From: Branchinecta lynchi
Lineage: Eukaryota; Arthropoda; Branchiopoda; Anostraca; Branchinectidae
Direction of reading: 5' to 3'
DNA: 64,000 bases
Assembly (NCBI GenBank): GCA_023053575.1
Contig: JAKZAP010000021.1
Span: 6,407,790-6,471,789 of the forward strand
Of this stretch, positions 55,795 through 64,000 are shown in pieces. The notes under the pieces were generated by a model. That model did no database searches and had not been told where the DNA came from. It saw only the letters and a program-made list of their open reading frames with translations. Position 1 is the first letter of the stretch. The number at the start of each line of letters is the position of its first letter. Both the position numbers and the translations under genes were made by a program.

Positions 55795-57215
55795 AAACAA
55801 GACCAAAGGTTTCGATGGGATCCCAAAAATTCAATATCTGATCCTGACAACTGGGTCTTGTCTTAGCCAGATCCAGTCTTCACCAGACTCCTTGAACATT
55901 TTTACAATTAAAATTCAGAAACAGATTAAGGCCAAATAGCTAATCACCTGAGAAAACCAAGCTCAAATTTGGATTCAGCATGTGTGTTTACCCCTATAAG
56001 TCATATCTGTTTTGACGAAAACTTCCTGCCACTTCTGCCAATTTCCCGGTTCCGGCCGAACTCCAGAACTACTTTTCCGGCGAAAAAAAGAAAGCTCAAA
56101 CACGAAATCAGGGTATCTTCTTTCCCCAGTAATGAACATCTAATCAACTTCAAATAGAAATTTAGCTTATAACAAATTTTCCGATTCCAGCCGGATTCCG
56201 GTCGAACTATATGTCCGGGTAAAATATGATTGTCATACAGGGACTCAGCATCTCTTCTTACCCCTAAATCGCTTATCTAATCAACTAGACATAAAACTTT
56301 GACTTCCAACAGTTTTCCGGTTTTAGCCGGATTCCGGACGAACTACATGTCCGGGTAGAAACTTGTTTTCACATAAGTGTTCCGCATGTCTTCTTGCCCT
56401 AAATCGAACATCTAATCAACTCCAAATAAAACTTTTAATTTTGACAAACTTTCCGGTTTGGGCCGGATTCCGGTCGAAATACTTGTCCGTCGAGAAAATA
56501 GTTTTCACCATCGTCTTCAGCATGTCTTCCTTCCTCTAAATCGAACATTTAATCAACTTCAAATAAAACTTTTACTTTCAACAAACTTTCCGGTTTGGGC
56601 CGGATTCCGGGCGAAATACTTGTCCGTCGAGAAAATAGTTTTCACTATCGTCTTCAGCATGTCTTCCTACCCCTAAATCGAACATCTAATCAATTTCAAA
56701 TAAAACTTTTACTTTCAACAAACTTTCCAGTTTGGGCCGGATTCCGGGCGAAATACTTGTCCGTCGAGAAAATAATTTTTGCACCATCGTCTTCAGCATG
56801 TCTTCCTACCCCTAAATCGAACATCTAATCAGCTTCAAATAAAACTTTTACTTTCAACAAACCTTCCGGTTTTGGCCGGATTCCGGGCGAACTACTTGTC
56901 CGATGACAAAATGGTTTTCACCATCGGGTTCAGCATGTCTTCTTACCCCATAATCGACTATCACATTAGCTGTTTCAAAACATTTTGTTTGTCCCTTAAT
57001 TTGAATCCCCTCCCCCACCCCTAAATGTAGAGCTACAAAGCCCATCTACGAACTTGACTGGTCCGACGACCCAACGAACCCTCACACCAAGTTTCATCAA
57101 AATATCTCATTCCCTTCGAGAGTTATCGTGCTTACAGACGGACGGACAGACGGACAGACGGACAACTTTTGCGATGTCATAGGTATCCCTCCACTTACGT
57201 TTTGGGATCCCAAAA
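55795..57215 (+). repeat. GGGATCCCAAAA-bounded element with 137-bp units, copy 3
   Basis: It is the longest copy, with the same ends as 3615-4580 and 4968-6259. CCGGTTTGGG anchors are again 137 bp apart (near 56453 and 56590, then a CCAGTTTGGG variant near 56727). The terminal GACGGACGGACAGACGGACA tract and TTTTGGGATCCCAAAAA end are intact. It is highly similar to copy 2 over its whole length, which suggests a recent origin. Confidence 0.85.
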
Positions 57216-57419
57216 ATCAGGAATTAAGGGGCAGTGGACGGTTTTCAGTTTGATTGGGTATAATATAATATAGAATATAGAAGCAAGGTGAAAGTTCAGT
57301 GGACAATAAGAGTTTCGATATATTCGGCGCCATGCTCATACTGCAATTATCCATTCCAGTTCAGAGCCTTGCGCGTAACTTCCTATTATTCTTTAATCGG
57401 ATATTTAAGGAAGAATATT

Positions 57420-57580
57420 CAACTGTTTTTCACAAGTTCATTTTCCAGGTTGAGCGGCTTGAGCCTGAAGAGGACCCTTGCCAAGAAGGGCCGAAATATA
57501 GCTCCAACAAAATGTAGCTGACTTATCCGTTTTGCACCGTCAAATATGATTCGCAGTCAGCTTGGGCCGAAGGAACATCT
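57420..57580 (+). repeat. Dispersed segment shared with 6.3 and 7.3 kb
   Basis: CCCTTGCCAAGAAGGGCCGA, TGTAGCTGACTTATCCG, TTTTGCACCGTCAAATATGA and TTCGCAGTCAGCTTGG match 7287-7400 directly and 6289-6410 inverted. Shorter related text (GGGCCCTTGCCAAGGAGGGC) occurs near 55668. Confidence 0.6.
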
Positions 57581-59248
57581 TATCTCTGGATGATCATTAC
57601 CATCATCAACTTTTAAATCAAACTCTGCCAGGAATTATGTTTAATTATATTCTTTCAACTAAAACAGCTGCGACACCCCGTTTGGAGCGCTGAACTGGTA
57701 TAAGGCTAACTTCTGGCCTGATTGCCACTTTTGAAATGCGTGCGCAAGTCACTCAAGTCAGTCAGTATGCCGACTGTCATACTGGAGGGGGCATGGATGG
57801 GGAGGGAGGCGAGTCATACTACAGGATCTAGTCAGGAGACTGAGATGTAAGGAAAAGAAAGACGAGACACAGTGAAACCAAGAGTAAACGTTTGTTTGTC
57901 AATAGACAGTGAACAGGACAGAACAGGAAGGATGTCAGTGAGTTTCACACAAGTCGTTATACGTGCATTCCGTCACCTAGATGTCAGTACGTTCAAAAAA
58001 AGCTTTTAAGAAGCGGAAAACAGCTTTGCGTCAGAATGACTCAGGAAACATAGACCACAATAGCCATAAGCTAATGACAACCAATTAGATTTATTTTGTT
58101 CTTATTAGAACTTAAAACAAAACAGGTTAACGGGCCAGTAGCCCAATTTCTGGAAAATTTCGGCTGTCAGAAAATTCTGCAGAATCCTTCCCGTACTTCA
58201 GACATAGGCTACAGTAGATAAATGATATAAATAAATGAATATGTATACTAGTATTTATGTCTTGATTCAATATTCTATCAGAACGACAGACCATCCCAAA
58301 ATAAGACCAAACAAGAAATGGGGACGCCTTCCCAAAAAGCAAACAGAATAGCATTAGACAAAAAGCAAGTCACTGTCACAAAAGCAAGCTTAGTAATTAA
58401 AATGCGTCGTTCATAGCACCGCCATTACGCCGCGGAAAGCACCGTCTAGCAGCACCTTTCCATTACAACTGTTCTCAGTAAGCTTCTCGCCTGCTCCGTT
58501 TTCGTCTTTTTCCGTATGTGCATCAGGCTGCGATTGGTCCGATCATCCGGTCTGGTTACAGCAGGGTCCAATGAGGTAGCAGCATCATCCGTTCGTATGC
58601 AATAGTATGTCAATTTCCGTCACAGGGTGTTGTGGGGTTATATTAGTCTAGTGTTAGGGTTTTATGTGTGAATTCTTGTTCTGTCATGTAACGTGCATGT
58701 GTATCAGCTAAAATGTCAAGTCATCATTAATGTCGGATGTAAATAAGTCACACATTCCCAGGAACACGGAATAATTTATGCTAGTTTCTCGTAACTTTAC
58801 GTCCAGTAAGAGCTAACAATCCCCAAAGTTGATGCTGTAAGGTCTCAACCATACAAAAATTAAGGTGGATCGTTACAAGTGAGGTGCAAAACATAAACAG
58901 TGGACCGAAAAATGTACATAGATACAGGGTCCCATGATTTTCGATTATCCCTTGCGAAATGCCTCGGTAATTTCTTCACAATCTCCTTCAATCTTAGCAG
59001 GTTTCCTCAGCCGGTGAGACTACTCCTTTAAGCAGGATTCCTGTGCACAGCGTTTTGTAAATGACTGACGCGCACATTCTTAGCCCCATTGTAAATCTTT
59101 CTTCAAACGTGATACCCAACGGGGTTGAAGAAGATTGCAATACTGGAGCATTGGAATTAAAATACGCGAGTGAGAGTCGAAAAAGCATGGGCCCTTATTG
59201 GGGAAAGCCTAATAATACAGTGAGGGAAGTAAGGAAAGTCTGACTTAC

Positions 59249-59332
59249 CAACAAAACAGCCATCAAAGCAGTTGGGCTCACCATCAGCGCAGGGTTCTTC
59301 ACAGTCTGAGCGAACAGGCTCGAAAGAAAGCG
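59249..59332 (-). CDS. dpy: Dumpy small exon: short cysteine-rich linker
   Basis: This 84-base exon encodes 28 residues including split codons, phase 1 at both ends. The acceptor is CTTTTCAG at 59333 and the donor GTTG|GTAAGT ends it at 59249. It reads LSFEPVRSDCEEPCADGEPN then CFDGCFV, with four cysteines but no complete EGF fold. It joins in frame to the preceding exon (Pro junction) and to the giant exon (Ala junction). With 28 residues and symmetric phase it could be an optional exon. The phase match on both sides, good splice sites and cysteine content support it. Confidence 0.7.
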
Positions 59333-59537
59333 CTGAAAAGGGTAATTATCATGACTGTTTCCAATAGCACAAAACAGGCCTCTACAAGATCTTTCAAAAA
59401 TTATTTGTTGCGTTTTCCATCTCAGTTCTTGCCTCTCATTTCTCAATTTTCTTACAAATGTTTTTTTTTTTTTATTGAGGACGGACTATAGAGTATTGTA
59501 TCCAACCAACATAGCACCTCGCGTTTAATGGTGGGTT

Positions 59538-59733
59538 TACACACTGCGTAAAATCCGAGCGTATTTTAGGCACGTTTTGAGCTTGAAAAGATTTCTAGCA
59601 ATACGGACGTATTAGAGAAATCGGTCCGTTTTGTATTTAAATACGTCCGTATTGCTAGAAATGTTTTCAAGCTCAAAACGTGCGTAAAATACGCTCGGAT
59701 TTCAAAATACGCTCGGATTTTACGCAGTGTGTT
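59538..59733. mobile_element. Hairpin MITE with ACACACTGCGTAAAATCCGA termini
   Basis: The left arm (59538 onward: ACACACTGCGTAAAATCCGA, then GGCACGTTTTGAGCTTGAAA and TAGCAATACGGACGTATT) is the inverse of the right arm (AATACGTCCGTATTGCTAGA, TTTTCAAGCTCAAAACGTGC, TCGGATTTTACGCAGTGTGT). The right arm carries a short internal duplication of AAAATACGCTCGGATTT. It lies in the intron between the exons at 59332 and 60147. Confidence 0.8.
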
Positions 59734-60146
59734 AAATGGACCATAATGGAAAAGGGTGCTAAATGGCGACCGTTTTCGCCTCTAGTTACACATTGGAGAA
59801 GGAAGCTTGAACGGTTACGGGAAATCAAACTGATAAGGGGTTCGAATTTGAGGTTGAATAGGCTCGAAAGAAAAAAACTGAGTTCTCGCAAGTTTCCCCC
59901 CTTTTCCCCCTTTTCAGACAATAATGGCTCAAACTGTAAACTGATGCCCTGACATGTAAACTGTTTGTGATGTGGTGTCGTGTGATGTTAAGCCCTAGCT
60001 GTGCGACTTTTCATAGCAAGATGCAAACCCTTGCTTTCCTCACAACTCATGAAGGACGAGTGCCCCTTCGTCGCAGACAGGTAAGGTTTGGAGGGGGGGG
60101 GGGGGGGCTGCATTATCTACTTGGTAAAACTGGTAAGGGGACTTAC

Positions 60147-60356
60147 GTTTACAATCGCAGCCGTCGCACGACTGTCTAATCGGGCAGTCGCTATCCAACT
60201 TGCACTGACACGTGGGTCCACACACTGGGACGTGGTCCTTTACAGTGCAGCCTTCCCCACTCTTGCAGGGGTTGCTGAGCTCGCACGGGTTGACACACTT
60301 CTCGTTGACACAAGATTGACGACCGCCGCAGTCCGTTTCCGCACGACATCCAACGG
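60147..60356 (-). CDS. dpy: Dumpy exon: DPY-like and cysteine-rich modules
   Basis: This exon encodes 70 residues including split codons, phase 1 at both ends. It follows CTGATTTCAG at 60357 and ends AAAC|GTAAGT at 60147. It reads VGCRAETDCGGRQSCVNEKC then VNPC (DPY-like), a half EGF (ELSNPCKSGEGCTVKDHVPV then CGPTCQC) and a second DPY-like start KLDSDCPIRQSCDGCDCK. The cysteine spacing DC-x5-C-x4-C-x2-PC is the repeated theme of the upstream exon too. The splice junctions give Ala with 61311 and Pro with 59332. A poly-G tract (about 60090-60108) lies in the intron just downstream. Confidence 0.8.
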
Positions 60357-61310
60357 CTGAAATCAGTATCTTTATCAGTATGTTTATGTCATGACATTAT
60401 ACATCACATACATAAAACAATTGGACAATATACATATTCATTAACTATCCGGCAGTTCAGGGCGGTAGCACAGCCAGCGGTACAGACGACAAATCGCCTC
60501 GACTGACACTCTGTTCTGGTGAACAGCCGGGTTTTGAGTTCGATCATGGCGTGTTACAAAATTAATAATCGCTTTCCCCCTCGTAATACTAAACCAACCT
60601 CAATACCTAAAAACATCGGACTCGCAGAGCACGGGTCGATTATACAAAAAAATAATGCCTTTAAATAAAACCTGAAGATGAATTATCTGTAACCCTTCAA
60701 CAGGGTCAAGGAAACAGGCATAGTGCTGACTCTGGGACGAAACGGGCATAGTCTCGGCATAGGGAGAAGCGGAGATATGCTACCAGGTTGAAGGCGTACG
60801 ACAGGAATTCGGTTATTACACTTTACCCAGACTTACAACCATACCCGAACACCAGAAATAAAAAAAAGCCATTCCTGATTTGTTACGCGCAAGATATTTT
60901 TTTCAGACTATTGGTAAAGCGATAATAAATATGCCGGAGTCTCAGACAATTAGCTTTGGTTTGGCATCATAGCAAATCAGAATTTAGTCATGTTTATTTA
61001 CGTTGTTTTGTTTAGTGTTTTAATATGTGTATTTTACTCATACTCTGCTGTCTTCCAAAAAGCGGGTAACAAATACATAAATAAATAAAATAAAAATAAA
61101 CAGAACATGTACGATGTGATCCAATTCACACCACCACTTACAAAAGTTAGGCCTGAGCTAAGGTCAGTATTATGACTAGTTCGACTTCAACTAATATGTG
61201 AGACAAGCGAAAGGTTAGAAGAGTTCAGGTAAAATACATGCAAAGCCATTCAAAGGAACGGTAATTAAAGCGCAAGGCAGTAAATGGCGCTAAGATGTTT
61301 GATTACGTAC
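60357..61310 (-). other. Dumpy intron, nothing recognised
   Basis: This 954-base phase-1 intron is AT-rich with AAATAAATAAAATAAAAATA near 61077-61097. No repeat shared with other parts of the window and no exon was seen. Confidence 0.5.
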
Positions 61311-62105
61311 CTGTAATGCATCCATGCTCCGGATCAGCTTTAAATCCATCCGGGCAGAATTTGCAGGTTGGCTTGTGCTCCTCTACATAGCATGGAGTCT
61401 TGTCGGGGCAAGGGTAATTTGCACAGGGATTTTTGCACTGATAATTCACGCAAGCGAGGTTTGGCGGGCATCCTTTGTCCCTTAGGCAGATAGAAACACT
61501 GGGGTTGCAGTCCTTAACACAGATGCAGACTGGTTTATGCTCGAGAACTTCGCATTGCTTAGTAGCTGAGCAAGGATTACGAACGGCGCACGGATTTTGG
61601 CATTTTGAGTTGACGCATGCCAAGTTCGAAGCGCAATCATCATCTTTCCGACATTCAATCTTATCCGGACCGCAAATTAGAGCGCCGGTGTCACTGAGCA
61701 CGAATCCGTTCTTACAGACACAGATTGGCTTGTGGTTGCGCACGGAACACTTCTTCGATGGTTCACACTCCAAACCGGTATACGCGCATGGCTCCACACA
61801 GGATCCAGTGTTTCTGTCGCACATGAGCTGGCGGCCGCAATTGTTGTCATTCAAGCAGCCTTGTTCGACCTTAACTGGTTGCGTGATAGGCGGACGCGGG
61901 GGCGCAGCGCAACGCGGATCCGGTGTGCAACGCTCGCGCGGATCGCCAACGAAGCACTGCGGACACGAGCATCGCGATTTGTGCATTACGACGCGGCAAA
62001 GTGCGCTTTCACCACAAACATCACGGAGTGAGCAGGGGTCGACGCACTTCCCTTTGTTGCAGGCTTTGTCCACTGGGCACTGGAAGTCCGAAGTGCAGAT
62101 CCTGT
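61311..62105 (-). CDS. dpy: Dumpy exon: four DPY/EGF-like cysteine modules (first exon in window)
   Basis: This exon encodes 265 residues including split codons, phase 1 at both ends. The acceptor is TCGACTTTAG at 62106 and the donor is ACAG|GTACGT. It reads RICTSDFQCPVDKACNKGKC then VDPC, an EGF-like stretch ending CFVGDPRERC, a Pro-rich linker (APPRPPITQPVKVEQ), and three further repeats: CLNDNNCGRQLMC...CVEPC, CRKDDDCASNLAC...CQNPC and CLRDKGCPPNLAC...CKNPC. Each repeat is followed by a CxVxxHKPxC half-EGF. It ends in DGFKADPEHGCIT. This pattern matches Dumpy-type EGF-DPY proteins, although the EGFs are shortened. There is no signal peptide, so 5' exons lie beyond the window. A GTG codon at 62071-62073 is an internal Val, not a start. 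Confidence 0.85.
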
Positions 62106-62159
62106 CTAAAGTCGAAGAACATAATCAAACTACAGTTGGTGGATAGTCTAACTAAGGGG

Positions 62160-62760
62160 TGTGGTGCGACTGTGGTTGGAAAATAAGATCAGAATGCTCT
62201 CGGAAAACAGGGAGGGAATTAATGGTCTTGGAAAACAAGAGCATGAAGCTGATATGGCACTTGCAAGGCTGGGTCAGAGGATAAAGGAAGGAATTCGTCA
62301 ATTCGTGGGTTTGTTGTGATCATTTGTAAGCAAAACCCTTGAGATAAAAATGATCATGGGTCCTTAGAAATCACGAGAATGCACTGTTAGTAAAATCTAT
62401 TTTATTTGTGCATTTGGGCATGATGACGCGCACTTTAAGCTCGCTAGAGATTCATCTGTAATGAACACTCTTGAAGCACAAATGATGAAAAGCTCATTGG
62501 AATCAAGAAAATTAATATTTTACTCAAAATTACTGTTAGTACTTTAAGAAATTCACTTGTAAGCAAAGCCCTTGAAGTAAAAATAATCATGGACCCTTGA
62601 AAATCATGAATATATATCGTTCGGTTAAAGAATTTTTTTTTTACTTTCCGGTTAAGACACGCACTTTAACGGTTCGAAAAATTAATTTGAGTTAAAATGT
62701 ATCCTTTTCTTAAAGTATTTTTGTACTTTGTGGTTAGGATTAGTACTTTAAGGGATGGTA
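62160..62760 (+). repeat. Degenerate repeat with ACCCTTGAGATAAAAATGAT-type words
   Basis: Similar text occurs near 62315-62395 and 62545-62620 (GTAAGCAAAACCCTTGAGAT versus GTAAGCAAAGCCCTTGAAGT; GATCATGGGTCCTT versus AATCATGGACCCTT), with GACGCGCACTTTAA versus GACACGCACTTTAA following each. It is an old, diverged array of roughly 230-bp units partly inside the CAAGTGCC element. Confidence 0.5.
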
Positions 62761-64000
62761 GGATCTAATCTCTAAGCCAATCTTGTCAAGTTTCCAATAT
62801 CCAAGCCGCAAGTTTCATCGCCCTAGCATATCTGGAAGTACCTTAATCTGCGGTCACCGGAATTCCCCCCCCCCCCCCACATTCATCGGAACCGGTCTGG
62901 ACTTAAAATGGGACATCCGAGACACGAGGTCTTTCCAAATATCAAGTTTCGTTAAGATCCGACCACTCGTTCAAAAGTCATACATACCTCAAGATTCCAG
63001 AATCCCTCTCCATCCAATCCCCCACGATGGTTGGGTCGGGAAACTGACTATTTCTAGGCCAATCTTCTCAAGTCTTTAATGTTCAAGCCAAGTTTCATCA
63101 TCCTAGCACACCCGGAAATACCTTAACTCGCGATAACCGGAATCCCCCCCTCTACTTCCCCCCACAGTGCCAAGTCCGATCCGGTCCTAGTTCTTGGGCT
63201 TGTCCTTCCCACCAAGTTCCATACCAATCGCTCCACTCTAAGCGTGTCACAAGCTTTCCGGTTCCCCCCTCCGACTCCCTCCACATTAATCAGATCCGGT
63301 CCGGACTCTAAATGGGTCATCCGAGACACGATGTCTTTCCAAATATCAAGTTTCGTTAAGATCCGATCACCCGTTCCAGAGTTATACATTCCTCAAGATT
63401 CCAAATTCCCTCTCCCTTCACTCCCCCCGGTGGTGGAATCGGGAAGTTGACAATTGCCCGGTTGATCTGGTCAGAACCCTTACTTGCCTTCCAAGATTAA
63501 TTGTCCTAGCCCACCTGAAAGTAACTTAACTCCGTATCATCGGAATTCCGGAACCCCCCTCCAGCTCCCCCACAGTGTACGAATCCGGTCCGGTTCTGTC
63601 AATGATGTACCTAAGCCTTGTGTTTGTTCCTCCCACCAAGTTTAATCTTTTTCGCTCGACTTTAAGCGTGTCACATGATTTCCGGTTCCCTCTCCGACCC
63701 CCCCCCCCCTCCACATTCATCCGATTCGGTCCGGACTTGAAACGGGATATTTCAGACGTGACATCTTTCCAAATATCAAGTTCATTAAGTTCCGATCACC
63801 CCTTCGAAAGTTATGCATGTCACTACACTGTCAGTAGTTTCGAAATAGTATAATAGGCACGAAATAGTATAAACTTGATTGGTCATAACACTTTATTTCT
63901 AAGTGAAAAGGTGTTATTCTTGAAAGTGTCAAGCGCAATCTGTTATGAAACTTCTGACAGTGTAAATTCCAGATTCCCGCTCCCCTCCCTCCCGATCGTC
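62235..64000 (+). repeat. CAAGTGCCATAT-type element, plus orientation, running off the window
   Basis: The start GAAGCTGATATGGCACTTGC near 62246 resembles the start of the 31805 copy. From 62780 onward there are diverged ~280-bp units (AAGTTTCATCGCCCTAGC, GATCCGATCACCCGTT, CCCCCTCCAGCTCCCCC). A poly-C tract lies at about 62866-62877. It is more diverged than the 31.8-kb copy and is interrupted by a MITE at 63824-63964. Confidence 0.7.
63824..63964. mobile_element. MITE with TACACTGTCAG termini
   Basis: The ends TACACTGTCAGTAGTTTCG and ATGAAACTTCTGACAGTGTA are imperfect inverted repeats of about 20 bases around a 100-base core with no frame. It is inserted in a unit of the CAAGTGCC element. 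The termini resemble but differ from the TACACTGTAAAAA elements in the zinc-finger intron. Confidence 0.65.

Larger units (their letters stand above)
54806..59248 (-). other. Dumpy intron upstream of the giant exon
   Basis: This 4,443-base phase-1 intron contains the GGGATCCCAAAA element (55795-57215) and the short dispersed segment at 57420-57580. No exon was found; 54900-55790 and 57600-59240 show no gene, apart from a poly-C run near 55102 and small AT-rich stretches. Confidence 0.6.

Noticed and set aside
61475..62146. A 223-codon plus-strand frame
   Set aside because: It lies opposite a dumpy exon with clear cysteine modules and matched splice sites; it has no recognisable motif of its own.

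Overview
The window is nuclear DNA of an arthropod, most likely an insect. It has long introns with canonical GT/AG junctions, a large load of non-coding repeats, one 100-base run of N, and exons of a giant cuticle-anchoring protein of the Dumpy type. I cannot fix the species. Nothing bacterial or organellar was seen.

Minus strand, 62.1 kb down to 26.7 kb: nine exons form one phase-consistent chain of 15,174 coding bases (5,058 codons). This is an internal part of a dumpy (dpy) gene, a giant extracellular protein of EGF-like and DPY modules. From 5' to 3' the chain has three cysteine-rich exons (62105-61311, 60356-60147, 59332-59249) and then one uninterrupted exon of 13,083 bases (54805-41723). 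The giant exon encodes about 4,300 residues of Pro/Thr/Ser/Val-rich tandem repeats, comparable to the PIGSFEAST region of Drosophila Dumpy, and ends in one cysteine module. Five further exons (37264-37122, 35754-35559, 34546-34220, 28750-28572, 26821-26665) encode three EGF-DPY-EGF units. Neither the signal peptide nor the ZP domain and membrane anchor is in the window, so the gene runs off both sides. Inside the giant exon a 681-bp (227-residue) higher-order repeat is present in about six copies.

Plus strand, 2.05-12.3 kb: two large exons (2054-3094 and 7835-12297) join in phase across a 4.7-kb intron. They encode at least 1,833 residues of a Ser/Thr/Pro-rich nuclear-type protein with seven C2H2 zinc fingers and a natural stop. 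The last dumpy exon seen ends at an open phase-1 donor and no further dumpy exon was found below it, so this zinc-finger gene probably lies antisense within a large dumpy intron, assuming the scaffold is correctly joined across the N gap.

The rest is repeat-dominated. Main families: (1) a roughly 2.2-kb element bounded by CAAGTGCCATAT-type ends and built of ~280-bp tandem units, at 1-1478, 19.7-22.0, 31.8-34.0 and 62.2-64.0 kb; (2) an element starting and ending at GGGATCCCAAAA and carrying a 137-bp tandem unit, at 3.6-4.6, 5.0-6.3 and 55.8-57.2 kb; (3) MITE-like elements with GAGCGTGTTCCA termini and 3-bp target duplications, one inserted into another of its own family; (4) foldback elements, one apparently interrupted by the assembly gap; (5) a 3.7-kb block with 29-bp perfect inverted termini next to the giant exon; and several local tandem duplications. 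No transposase or complete reverse transcriptase was found, only a decayed LINE tail.
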